Source of the DNA: Larus michahellis
Lineage: Eukaryota; Chordata; Aves; Charadriiformes; Laridae
Direction of reading: 5' to 3'
DNA: 64,000 bases
Assembly: GCF_964199755.1 (NCBI RefSeq)
Contig: NC_133913.1
Location: 8,472,201 to 8,536,200, forward strand
This document shows, in pieces, positions 1-10,720 of the stretch (positions are counted from its first letter, which is position 1; each line of letters opens with the position of its first letter). Both the position numbers and the translations under genes were made by a program. The notes under the pieces are model-generated. The model did no database searches and was not told the DNA's origin. It worked only from the letters and a program-made list of their open reading frames with translations.

Positions 1-336
1 AAAGACTGTTGGGGTTTAACCCCAGTTGGCAGCTAGGACCATACAGCCACTCTCTCAGTTCTTCCCCTGCCTCCCGGAAGGGCAGGGAGAAGAGGGAAAA
101 ATGGAGAGGAAAAGGAAAAAATACCAAAAAAACAAACTTGTGGGTTGAGAAAAAATAGCTTGATAGAACAATAACAGAAAAGGGAAATAGCAATGACAAT
201 CATTATAATGGTAAAAGAATATACAATAAAAGGTAATACAACACAAGTCACTCTCACCACCCAGTGAACCGGATGCCTAGCCCATCCCGAGCAGTGATCG
301 CAGATTCCTGCCCCCCGGCCAACCCCTACTTATATA
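1..336 (-). mobile_element. ERV LTR fragment
   Basis: The + strand reads a GTTTAACCCCAG-type end, then a cacagccact/ctctcag stretch, a purine-rich block and a gtgggttgag(a)aaaa motif. The same order is seen in the LTR copies at 29188-29795 and 42461-43130, so this is the 3' part of an LTR in minus orientation. It is cut off at about 336, where a CR1 3' end begins. No coding capacity is visible; short ORFs here are chance. Confidence 0.6.
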
Positions 337-625
337 TTCACAGAATCACAGAACGATAGTGGTTGGAAGGACCTCTGGAGATCATCCCCTCCAAGCCCCC
401 CTGCCAGAGCAGGGTCACCCAGAGCAGGTGACACAGGAACGCGTGCAGGCGGGGTTGGAATGTCTCCAGAGACGGAGACTCCACCACCTCTCTGGGCAGC
501 CTGTGCCAGGGCTCTGCCCTCTCTGAGGGTAAAGGAGTTCCTCCTCATGTTTAGGTGGAACTTCCTGTGTTCAAGTTTGTGCCCATTACTTCTTGTCCTG
601 TCACTGGGCACCACTGGAGTAGGTC
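337..625 (-). mobile_element. CR1 LINE 3' end
   Basis: Reads as the reverse complement of a CR1 3' end: attcacagaatcacagaa, then the ggttggaaggacctctggagatcat block, then sequence that on the minus strand encodes the HLNMR...FTLR tail found at the end of CR1 ORF2. It is 5'-truncated, as most CR1 copies are. Confidence 0.85.
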
Positions 626-644
626 AAATAAAATACCTTGTCAG

Positions 645-1225
645 AAGTGACTGAAGAGCTGTCTAGGGAAGATGCTGTGATGGACCTAATACTCATAAAC
701 AACCGATAAGAAAACATTTTGCATGTGAAGGTTTAGGGCAGCCTTGGCTTCAGTGACCGTGAATCTGAAAAGCTGACAGAAGTGAATAATATAAATAGCA
801 TAACTACAACCCTATATTTCAGGAGAGCAGTTTTTGCCTTTTTCAGGGAGCTGCTTGGCTGGATCACACAAGGCCTTGGAGGGTCAAGCGGCCGCAGAAG
901 AGCTGATTGATCTCTGAGGAGGACTCTGACTCAAAACACAAGAATGGTCCTGACCAACACATAGAAAGTTGAACTAGTGCGGTAAGTTTGGCTGACATGG
1001 ATGAATGAAAAACTCCCATCTGAACTCGGATGCAAAAAAGAAGTACTCAAAAGGTGGAAGTGGCAATGGGCTACCCAGGAGAAATACAGGCTATATAGGT
1101 ATGGAGTTAGGAAAGACAAAACTCTTCTGCAATTGAAAGTAGCCAGGGATATGATGGTTAATAAGATGTTGCCCGTAATTCCTTGGCAGAAAAAAAGAAA
1201 GGAAATGAAAAGATAATGTTGGCCT
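645..1225 (+). mobile_element. CR1 LINE ORF2 fragment (endonuclease-RT linker)
   Basis: Translation on + shows, with stops and frame changes, the series found between the CR1 endonuclease and reverse transcriptase: a DLILIN-like block, an FRRA(D/V)F.LFRELLG block, and then ELGCKKEVLKRWK...ARDMMVNK (from about 1001). It is a decayed internal piece without a 3' tail. The 71-codon open frame at 1001-1216 is part of it, not a host gene. Confidence 0.75.
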
Positions 1226-1744
1226 ACTGCTCAGCAGTGCAGGGTAGACAGTGACACAGTACTTGGGAGAAGCCGAGGCACTCCACGCCTTTTTTTTTTC
1301 CCTCAGGAACAACAAGGCACAAGGCTGCGCGTAGGCACACCTATAACATAGTTCAGACGAGGAAGCAAAGCAAGAGTTTGACATTAAAAGCAGATTCCAA
1401 GCCAAAAGATGATGGTTCCTGAGGAGGCCTCTCACAGCATAGCTGTTTGTTTACTGGTCTGATTTAAGGTGCCAGATCAGAGCTGACTTTAAGTATAGGG
1501 AGCTAAGTCCTGTGGCATGGGCAGAAGGAGGAGGAGGCTGCAGAACCTCCTGGTACACTCAGGCCCTGGCAACGGTTTGGGATTCACACAGAATTTCAAA
1601 ATAGGCCAAAACAATGTGAACTGAGAGCACACCCAATCTGCAAAGATTTTCAATTGTATTGTACGAGCTGGACAAATAGTAACATAAAAAGTTAAGGGAA
1701 AGCTATTGCATACTGACATATTTTTCTGCTTTCTTTTTCTCCCA

Positions 1745-1974
1745 TATCTTCAATATGAGAAAGAAATTTTTCACTATAAGGATGGTGAGGTGCTGGAACA
1801 GGTTGTCCAGGGAAGCTGTGAATGCCCCATCCCTGAAGGTGTTCAAGGCCAGGCTGAATGGGGCTTTGAGCAACCTGGTCTAGTGGGAGGTGTCCCTGCC
1901 CATGGCAGGGGGGTTGGAACTAGATGATCTTTATGGACCCTTCCAACCTAAGACATTCTATGATTCTATGAAAT
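1745..1974 (+). mobile_element. CR1 LINE 3' end
   Basis: Contains the CR1 ORF2 tail (KKFFTI-like, then the ctggaacaggttgtccaggga block), the gtgggaggtgtccctgccca segment and a terminal cattctatgattctatgaa repeat. Oriented +, 5'-truncated. Confidence 0.85.
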
Positions 1975-3740
1975 ATATTTAAGTGAAAATTCTAATTTAT
2001 AAGCATAATTGTACTAATATATTTATTCAGTTCATGGAACAAAGATGCTTTGCCCTAGTTTCAATTATGACTATCTTGTTATGTGATGAATCGTTCTCTG
2101 CAGATTCCTCTTTCTCATGGCTCTGCAGACTATAAATAACTAACTTACATGTAAACAGTTAACTTGAGGAAGGTCACAATTCTGCGACATAGGTTTTACT
2201 TTCTTTCTGTCTTTCATATCACATTTTCAGACTACAAGTTAAAGATTCTGTCAATCACTCATAGAAGAAATGGAAAAAAAGATGGAACATTCCTTCAGTC
2301 TCCAAAAACAGAGAACTGTATATGCTTTTCCAGTTCCAAACTGGTTGTGGCTGTTTCCCTTTGAGATTCCCCTCCTTGTAGGTCTTTAACAGAAAGGTCA
2401 TGGTTCAGGTACTGTTGAACAGTAACTGCACTGTAAGTGTAGCGCTTACTTTAAGCTCAACTCAAAAAACCCCAACAAAAGAGATGAAAAATGTGGCTGT
2501 TCTTTGAGAAAACAAAGATTTCTTATCCATTTGAAGGACAAAAATCCTTTTTCCCAATGTCTCCATAGAGTACTTTAAGTATTAAAGCAGGTGTCTAAGG
2601 GCGTCTCAAAGAATTCAAGAAACAAAAGCTGTAAACTTGCCTGATATTTTCCGTTCTCACACTCTTGACAATGAACAACTTAAAAAGTCTTAATTTGAAT
2701 ATTGTCTCATGCAATAATTGGTTCCATGGCTCTTCAGACTCTGCATGTCAGGGCTACTTAGATGAATTAAGTTTGTAGTACCAATCCTAAGTTAACCGAA
2801 AAGTATTTTTTTGTGTACTTCTAGAGAAATTTGCTAGTAAATTTGAGACACTCCTTACATAATTTTTAATTCCTGGTGCAAACAATGTGATTTCTTGTGT
2901 GAATCAAAATAATTCATGTGGCTATGCTTCGTCAGATCAGACCCAATGTATGCTGGACCTGAGTCACTGTTAGGCTGAAATAATATAGTGTTCAGAAACA
3001 GTTGTGATTTTAAATGAGATTGAGGTTATATTCATTCTCTAGTAAGATGAAACCCACAGAAAGGACATCAGTTTGGACAGATTCCACAGAGCAAGTCCAA
3101 ATACTGCACACTTAGTAAAATATTTAAGCTAAATAGTGTGTGGCCATCTACTCTTTTCTGTCTTTTAGGTACTGGATGTCAGTAGTGATGACACTGCTGC
3201 TGAAGACACAGCACTTAGAGTACCTAGAGAATAACATTTTTTTTTCTGATCTTCCTTGGCAACTGGGTTACTCAGAAAGAACATGCATTACAAGCATGGG
3301 ACATTTCAGAGCAAAACTTGTGTAAAGACAGCAAAAATGGAGAAGTTTTTATCTAAACATTTCTGGTTCTCAGGCCATTCTAAAGAGACCTTCAACAATT
3401 GGTTGAAGCTGAAATCCTCTTCGTGGAAATACACGGAAAAGATCATGCGAAATAATCAAAGCCAAAAATGTAAAGACAGATCTTTGACCTATGCAAATAA
3501 GGTACACCAGGCAAAAAAAGTGAAATGAAATCCATGAATCCAAATGCGGAAGAAACTATAGTTTTGTACTCAATGACCAAGTCTTTTATTTTCAATGAAT
3601 TTGCTTCTCATCTGTAAAAGAGAGGTTGACTAAATTTAAGTGCAACTTTATTATGGAATAGATACTCAGAACCTTTTGTTAGGTTGTCAATAGGTACACG
3701 TTTAATTCCAGTAAGTAATTCCAGTTCAAATCTGATTTTT

Positions 3741-3760
3741 GTTTGTTTGTTTGTTTGTTC
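3741..3760. repeat. Simple repeat (GTTT)n
   Basis: Five near-perfect GTTT units. Confidence 0.9.
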
Positions 3761-4678
3761 CTACTGAAAGAAGGAAGGGAAAAAAGGAGGGTGAAAATGG
3801 AAATGAGGGAAGGGAAGGGAAGGGAAAAATTCAAAGTTAAGATTAAAGATTCAAATGTGAATGAAACCTCTGCTACAGGAGATAGCTCTTCCTCTAATCC
3901 ACTGCAATTAGGCGAAGGCAGTAGGCTAGATCAAGCTAATTCTGTCCTTTGAATCACACATCCCTTGATGTTTCCAGCTATTTTTCAGCTGGTTCAGGAT
4001 GCACAGTTCATAGCATTAGTCATGTAAGACATGATATGCCTAAATCTGAAGGAGTCACTCTGGTCCCACTTTGCAGACTATGGAGGGAAAGTTGCCATTC
4101 AAAATAGTGTTTCATCTGCTGTTGTAAAGATATCATTACCTTGTTGCCTCCCATTGCCCACAGAGAGAGCATTAAGTTCTGAACAACCAACTATGACATT
4201 TCTAAAATCAGCTGAAATCAATCCCACCCATAGGTTAAATGGGGATTTCAAGAGAGTCTATTTAATCGTGGAGTAAGTCATGTATCAGAGGTAGCTCAGC
4301 TGTTCTCCTCTTGGCCACAAAAAATAAAGATGCATTAAGGACTCTGTCTTTTCAGTTGCACCCAATTCAACTAAATTGAAACAACTTTAACAAATTCTTT
4401 TACTTCTTCTCTGTGAGGTTAATCTTTGACAACTAGCATTATGACATCTGTGTGAAGGGCAGGTAAATTCCATTTATCGTGTTTCAGAGAAAACTTGCCT
4501 GATGTCCCATGGAATATACCATGTGATAATGTCACAGATTATTCAAGATGTGGCAGGAGAGAATCTACATTTAACATACAATTTAAAATCTGCAATGTAA
4601 GCTGACTGTAGGAGTCATCAGCCCAACACTGTCCTTAATGTAAGAAAACAAGGGAAATACTTCTAGTGAAATTTGCAT

Positions 4679-4706
4679 GATCCGTTCTGGATGATCCGTT
4701 CTGCAT
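4679..4706. repeat. Two 14-bp tandem units, gatccgttctgSat
   Basis: Unit 1 at 4679-4692 and unit 2 at 4693-4706 differ at one base (g/c at position 12). A third, diverged start (gatccactggat) follows at 4707. This is a local tandem duplication with no known role. Confidence 0.8.
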
Positions 4707-4850
4707 GATCCACTGGATGACAGAACTGCTGAAGGTAGGACACTTACTTCAAAATGCTCTTTGTGAATACATAAAGCAAATCCAAGGAAGAGTGAAGACC
4801 AAAACTTGAAGGTCCTCATAGGCACTAAACAAGAATTACACAAAGTGAGA

Positions 4851-4876
4851 GTTGTTTCTCTCAGTTGTTTCTCTCA
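4851..4876. repeat. Two 13-bp tandem units, gttgtttctctca
   Basis: Two identical copies, 4851-4863 and 4864-4876, followed by a partial gtttct. Simple local duplication. Confidence 0.85.
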
Positions 4877-6374
4877 GTTTCTGTTCAGTAAACCAATGAC
4901 TGCTGTGAGACTTACTGACTTTAATTAACAGCTGATGACCAAAGCGATAGTCTAAAACTTTAGTAAGGGATCAAAGAGCAGAATTAGGTAGATTCAACTT
5001 CAGGTGCATGGATCTGACAAGTTAAGAAAACTGGTGTGAATGTGTGCCATTACAAACTGCAGAAAATATTTGATGTCATTCTCTATTCTGTTACGCACAG
5101 GTTATATTGAGGTATCTCTCAGACTTTGGAGCTTCAAATAGCACAGTGTTCTTTCATTTCTTTGTTAACGGAATCAGTCAAAACCAGAAAGATTCCTTTT
5201 AAATACATCAGACCTTTAAATGCCCAAGAACATTAGGAGTTTCTTTATTGTGCTTGTAAGCTAAAATCATCTGTGACTCCCAATTCCACAGCTTTCATTT
5301 TCATGTTCATGTCAGAAAAGAACGCTGACAGAAAGGCATCTTGTGTGAGTGAAGTTTTGGCAGAAAGAATTTAGATGAAGTCAGTATGAGAAATGATTGC
5401 ATCATGGCAGGGCTGTGTGCACTGCTCTTGCTCTGATGATGTGTCCTTCTCTATGAGTGGTGGTCTGTTGACCAGGTCCATGTGTGCACAGTGGAAAAGG
5501 TGCTTCCCTGCTGTGTGCCCATATATGCATACATTTCTGCTGCCCAAATGCATTCTGTGCCTTGAGATTTACTGGTGTCGTCCACAGGTTGGTTGCCCCT
5601 TTGGGAAGAGATGACAAGTCGGAAGAACGCAGAATTAATGACCACTTTCTCCTCTGTGCCAGGCTAATTTCTTCTCTCCTTCTGTGCATCAGTTTCCCAT
5701 TCTGGGCAGAAAGAAAACACAGAGGTACCACGGCTGGCACAGCGCTGCATGAATATCCCATTGGCATCGCACACACAGCAACACTCACCACGGTAATGAG
5801 GCAATGTGACTAATGAAGGAGATGGTACTGAGCTTCACCCTCTACACTTTATTAGTGTTCTCTGTGGGTATCTTTCCCTCTAATTACTCCTTCTTCCATT
5901 TTTTGTCTGTATACAATGGGTATTTGGGTTTGCTTTGATTTGTTTTGGTTTTGCTTTCTTTGGACTGTGGGTGTTTTGGCTGTCAGCTGGGCTTTCTCTG
6001 CAGTGCAGAAAACACCTACAAAACCACTTGGGACCACAGACCTGACATGTGGGGGGAGCCCATGTTCTCAGCAATTAACCATACACCCATAATGGAGCCA
6101 ACCCTTAAATACTAACTCCTCATAGTTGTATGCTTGGTCACTGTCCCAAACTATGAAATGTAGGGAGTGCTAACATCACGCACTTGCAGCACGCATGGAC
6201 ATTGCCTTCTTCCTTTGTTCAGCTGAGCCCTCTATAGAGTTTCACCCTTTGATCCAGTGGCTCTCCAGGGATTTCAAAGAAACTCCTCACTTCAGCAACT
6301 GGCTCTGGCTGAAGCACCGTGATCTTGGTCCAGTGACTACCCCTCTGACAGTCCGTCCATTTAATTCCTCCCAG

Positions 6375-7325
6375 ATGAAGCCAACAGATGATCCAGAACC
6401 AGGAAACCACACTCTGCTGACTGGATTTGTCCTCTCTGGATTGTCCAGATACCCAGAACTGAAGCACTTGCTGTTCTTCACATTCTGCTTCATTTACACC
6501 ATCACCATCTTTGGGAACCTTCTCATCTTCACGGTCACACTGCACCCCTCCCTCCGCATGCCCATGTACTTCTTCCTCCGGGTCCTGTCCTTCCTGGATA
6601 TCTCCACAGCATCGGTGGTTGTTCCCAAGATGCTGGTAAACTTCCTGTCAGAGGACAGGAGCATTTCCTACATGGGCTGTGTCGCACAGCTCTACTGTGT
6701 GATTTTTTTAGGAGCCACTGAGTGGTACCTTTTGGCAGCCATGGCCTACGACCGTTACGTGGCCATATGCAACCCCCTTAGATATGCAATCATCATGAAC
6801 AGCAGAGTTTGTCTTTCCTTGGTCCTGCTGTCATGCTGCAGTGGTAATGTTGTGTCCGTGGTGCAGACAGCTTGGGTGTTCGCATTGCCGTTTTGTGGGC
6901 CCAGGAAGATTAACTACTTCTTCTGTGATATTCCCCCCCTCATCATGCTCTCCTGCACTGACACTTCTTTGTATGAAAAGCAGATCGTTATAGCCACAGC
7001 ACTGGTTATCGTTATGCCATTTTGTCTCATTCTGGTATCCTATGCCTACATCATCTCCAACATCCTGAAGATTTCCTCTGCAGAGGGTAGACACAAGATC
7101 TTCTCCACCTGTTCCTCACACCTAATTGTTGTAACATTGCACTGTGGAAGTGGGACCTTGATTTACTTACGGCCCAAAGTCAGTTACTCTCAAGACGCAA
7201 AGAAATTTATGCCTTTCACATACACAGCCATAATTCCTATGTTAAACCCTCTGATTTACAGCCTGAGGAATAAAGATGTGAAAGAAGTACTAATCAGAAT
7301 GATGTCTGAGCTGATGAAGAAATAA
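6375..7325 (+). CDS. Olfactory receptor, OR10-like (class II), intact
   Basis: Seven-helix G-protein-coupled odorant receptor, expected in the ciliary membrane of olfactory neurons. The 316-residue frame is intact. Visible landmarks: N-glycosylation site N11 (NHT), GN in helix 1 (47-48), PMYFFL (63-68), conserved Cys101, MAYDRYVAIC (123-132) at the end of helix 3, LPFCG and FFCDIPP in extracellular loop 2, SY in helix 5 (222-223), KIFSTCSSHL at helix 6 (241-250) and PMLNPLIYSLRN (288-299) in helix 7. The loop-2 and helix-4 pattern (VQTAWVFALPFCG) resembles the OR10 group, but the subfamily is an inference. I chose the ATG at 6375 because 316 residues is the usual family length and because a pyrimidine-rich stretch ending in CAG touches this ATG, as for a splice acceptor after a 5'-UTR intron. 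The frame is open further upstream to 6195, giving 60 more residues with no receptor character. Confidence 0.93.
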   Translation: MKPTDDPEPGNHTLLTGFVLSGLSRYPELKHLLFFTFCFIYTITIFGNLLIFTVTLHPSLRMPMYFFLRVLSFLDISTASVVVPKMLVNFLSEDRSISYMGCVAQLYCVIFLGATEWYLLAAMAYDRYVAICNPLRYAIIMNSRVCLSLVLLSCCSGNVVSVVQTAWVFALPFCGPRKINYFFCDIPPLIMLSCTDTSLYEKQIVIATALVIVMPFCLILVSYAYIISNILKISSAEGRHKIFSTCSSHLIVVTLHCGSGTLIYLRPKVSYSQDAKKFMPFTYTAIIPMLNPLIYSLRNKDVKEVLIRMMSELMKK

Positions 7326-9204
7326 ATCTTTTCTTGTCCGAGAACGTGTGTTTTAAAAATGTTATTTCCACTTTCAGTGGGTGTGTAAGGTTTACTAGCT
7401 CACTGGAAACACCAGAAGCAAAGTGTTTCATACTTGAGAATATCTTGTCCTTATTCTTGGCTTCAGAAGCAAATTATTTAGAATTTCCATTTACATTTCT
7501 TCCTGAGGAGTATGAAATGTATACCAGACATTTCTTCTAAAACAGAGCAGCCAAAACCCACCCCACTTCCCACATCTTTTTCAGGTATTCAGGCTTGAAG
7601 TTCTCACTTTCATTGCAGGAGTTCAGCTGCCCCTCTCACTTAAGATATATTCTTTTACAGTGAACTTTTCAGGATAAGCATACACAATTGATAGTGAGTA
7701 GGCAGGTTGCTTTCACTTTTTTTTTCTTTTCATTTTATATGATTTCCATTCCTTCCAGCAGAAAAGGGATCCACTACATGAAAGTGATAAAGACATTACT
7801 GCAGTTCTTTAAGAGACTCATGGTTTTTATTGAAGGTGTGGAGAAGGCAAAGGAAAGGAAGAGAAACTAGTGCTCATTTGTTGTTTCTAGCAAGAACTAA
7901 GCATTTCATATAGTACAGTGCCCACAAGCATCTTAGAGTCTGAGTCATGGGATAATTAGCATTCTGCATCACTCAGATGGAGAGATTCATCCAGGCACGA
8001 TCACGGGACAGTTCCAAGAGGAGCAGCTGAGATCTCCACAAGCACACGGAGAAAAAGGTATGCTACGACCTTGGAGTAATCATTTTTGGGGAGGGGGGAT
8101 GGGTGTGGGGGGAAGAAAATACTGCTAGCCTTCTCTGAGAGAGAAGGACACTGAAACTAGTCTCCTGCATGACCCAGGTAAGTTCTGTGTCCGCAAGTGG
8201 CCCTGTGAAAGTGTGGCATCACTCCGTATGTGCCATTTCACCTGGTAATCTCAGCGCCTGGCCAGATTTCCCAAGTAGCTCCTGTGGTTTCTTCTCCAGT
8301 GCAGTACAGGGGAAACTTCCATCCCTACGGCCAGGCTCCAGATTTGACATTTTGGTTTCTAAAATTGACTGGGAGCAGAATTTGTGGTTCAGGAATGGGA
8401 AAAAAATAAAACCAACAATCCAACAGAAAACCTAAAAGACCTCAATGAGTGTACATCTACAGATGTAGTTTAGTGACCTGTTTATACACTCACATGTACC
8501 CATGAGGGTTAAATTTCAGCCTTCTCTGTAGTTGCCTAAAGATAGTGCTATTTTGGATACAATCATGGAGCTTGCTGGTAAAACCCATGGCATACAGGAA
8601 ACTTTTGTTCCTTTTCACTGATAGCTCACCCTGCGTGAAAGCACTCTAGATGCCATGGGGTCTTAATTTTGAATTTTGCCCTATCCCAGCTGCCTGGTTT
8701 TAGATTGTTGCTGAGTCTTACTGAAAGTCAAAGGGATGTAATGAACACATTCAGAAGGAACGTTGGCCCAGGTTTGTGTTTGGACACAATGCATCTCTTT
8801 GTGAATGTATCCTTATGCCAGTACTTATAAAAGCATCCAAGACAGTTACTCCTGGTTGAGTCCAGGGGCTTTTACATTAAACTTGGGTCACTTGGTGTGG
8901 GATAATGGGGTTTCTGGGTAGGGTAAATAGGAAACAGGGAACTGAAAAGAATAGTAGAACCTACAGAGACGACACATCTGTGACTGCCATGAGAATAAAT
9001 TCTGTCACCATGGCTTGGTTTTGCATATGAGACAATCTTTAATCATCTGCTTATTGTAAACAAGACTTTCCAAAAGGGAGAAAGGAATCCATAGCATTCT
9101 TCCCTATGGATGAAGTTTAGTGACCTGCTGTGAGCCCAGGTTTCTGTTGGGATAGGGTTGCATTACTCTCTTTAAGATCTGTGAAATCCCACATGGTGTT
9201 TGTA
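7326..9204. other. Intergenic sequence, no gene seen
   Basis: Unique sequence between the OR gene and the LTR cluster. Open frames are under 90 codons and show no known motif. I see no repeat family, RNA gene or clear poly(A) signal close behind the OR stop codon. Confidence 0.5.
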
Positions 9205-10180
9205 TTGAGTTTATGTGGCTTGGGTTGAGGGTGGAAGTGGGAGGGGAGCTGCAGAGGTGTCCTCAGTGAGAAGAGACCAGGAGCTACCCCCATGTCAGAC
9301 AGAGCCAAGGCTCCAAGACAGACACACCACTACCCAAAACAGAGCCAATGAGCGATGCTGGTGGCACCTCTGTGATAACATATTTACACCGCACAGCAGC
9401 TGTGAGAGAGGAGTGAGAAAATGTGAGAGAAACAGCCCTGCAGACACCAAGGCCAGTGAAGCAGGAGGGGGAAGAAGGGCTCCAGGGGATGGGTGCAGAG
9501 CACCTCTTGCAGCCCATGGAGAAGATCATGGTGGAGCAGGTTCTCCCCCTGCAGCCCACGGACAACCACAGAGGAGAGGATATCCACACCACAGCCCACT
9601 GAAGACCCCATGCTGGAGCAGGTCGAGATGCCCCGAAGGAAGTTGTGACCAGCGGGGGACCAATGCTGGGGCAGTCTGTTCCTGATGGACTGTGGCCCAT
9701 TGAAAAGGACCCATGCTGGAGCAGTTCTTGAAGAACTGCAGCCCGTGGGAAGAACCCACGTTGGAGAAGTTCATGGACTGTATCCTGTGGGAAGAACCCC
9801 ATGCTGGAGCAGCGGAAGAGCATGAGGAGGAAGAAGTGCCAGACAAAACATGTTATGAACTAACTGCAATCTCCATTCCCCATTCCCCTGGGCCACTCAG
9901 GGCGAATGAGGTAGAAGAGTCAGGGGTAAAGTTGAGCCTAGGAAGAAGAGAGGTGGTGGGAAGGTGGTTTTAGTTTTGTTTTTATTTCTCAGTTTCCTAC
10001 TCTGTTATTGACAATAAATTAAATTCATTTCCTAAAGATGAGTCTCTTTTGCCCATGATGGTATCAGATGAGCAATTTGCCTGTCCTTATTTCCTCCCCC
10101 GAGTCCTGCTGAGAAAGAGGAGGGACAGAGCAGCTTGGTGTGCACCTGGCAGCCAACTGAGGCCTGTTATTAACCAGCCA
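9205..10180 (+). mobile_element. Solo LTR of a bird endogenous retrovirus, type with internal gag-less repeats
   Basis: A roughly 1-kb LTR in + orientation. It shares its order with the copy at 27355-28150: a tgtggc/tggtag start, agccaat and gataacatattta near the middle, a run of imperfect ctggagca.../cagcccatgg units (9500-9815), a tcccc(a)ttcccc block, gaagttgagcc, a ttttgtttttatttctca stretch and a gacaataaattaa poly(A)-signal region near 10010. Open frames of up to 179 codons on both strands come from the repeated units and are not genes. Exact ends and target-site duplications are not clear. Confidence 0.7.
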
Positions 10181-10508
10181 GGGAGTAGGCTGGGAGTGCA
10201 CAAGGAGTTAGGAGGGGACACAGCTGGGACAGCTGACCCCAACTGACCAAAGGCCTATTATCATGATGTCATATACCATATGACATCATGATCAGCCTAT
10301 AAAGCTGGGGAAAGAAGAAGGAAGAGGGGAACATTTGGAGTGGTGTTGTTTGTTTTCCCAAGGAACCATTACATGTGACGGAGCCCCGCTTTCCTAGAGA
10401 TGGCTGAACACCTGCCTGCCAATGGGAAGTAGTGAATGAATTCCTTGGATTGCTTTGCTTGTGTGCGTGGCTTTTGCTCTACTTATTAAACAGTCACCTA
10501 TCCTCTCC
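10181..10508 (+). mobile_element. LTR fragment, + orientation (3' part)
   Basis: Matches in reverse the LTR at 29188-29795: cagctgggacagctgacc, the TATA-like tataaagctgggg (about 10297), agatggctgaacacctgcctgcc, gtgaatgaattcctt and tattaaacagtc. The 5' part of the LTR is missing on the left; the equivalent sequence appears inverted just to the right. Confidence 0.75.
10260..10292. repeat. Perfect inverted repeat, 15-bp arms, 3-base loop
   Basis: The left arm atcatgatgtcatat (10260-10274) and right arm atatgacatcatgat (10278-10292) are exact reverse complements around acc. It sits just upstream of the TATA-like box of the LTR. Other copies in this window (near 29519-29543 and 42825-42850) have only the half with the TGACATCA-like, CRE-type core, so the palindrome is particular to this copy. 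Confidence 0.9.
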
Positions 10509-10720
10509 CAACACCTGGTGCACTCCCCGCCTGCTCACTGGTGGAGTGGGTATGAGGAGCAGAAATGGCCTTGACTCTGTGTAAGCACTGTTCAACAGTA
10601 ACGAAAACATCTCTATATTATCAATGCTGTTTTCAGCACAAATCACAAATACAAAACATAGCCCTATACTAGCTACTGTGAAGAAAATTAACTCTATACA
10701 GCCAAAACCAGAACAGAGAA
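10509..10720 (-). mobile_element. LTR fragment, - orientation (5' part)
   Basis: From ctggtgcactccccgcct through the gctactgtgaagaaaattaac block to agccaaaaccagaaca this follows the same + strand order as 29605-29790, that is, the 5' end of an LTR in minus orientation. It faces the + oriented fragment directly to its left. Confidence 0.75.

Larger units (their letters stand above)
1976..6374. other. Intergenic sequence without a recognisable gene
   Basis: About 4.4 kb of mostly AT-rich unique sequence ahead of the olfactory receptor gene. Open frames are short, lack recognisable domains and are not flanked by convincing splice sites. It holds a short GTTT run at 3741-3760, a run of ggaag/gggaa units near 3806-3826 and two small tandem duplications listed separately. 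The stretch 5390-5800 has overlapping open frames on both strands, but I recognise no protein in any of them. Confidence 0.5.

Noticed and set aside
5402-5813. Overlapping open frames of 109-129 codons on both strands
   Set aside because: No recognisable motif and no splice context; mutual overlap suggests chance.
6195-6374. Upstream extension of the OR frame by 60 codons
   Set aside because: No receptor character, length atypical, and a splice-acceptor-like sequence ends exactly at the ATG 6375.
9284-9823. 179-codon minus frame
   Set aside because: Falls in the repeated units of an LTR; the open frame arises from the repeat.
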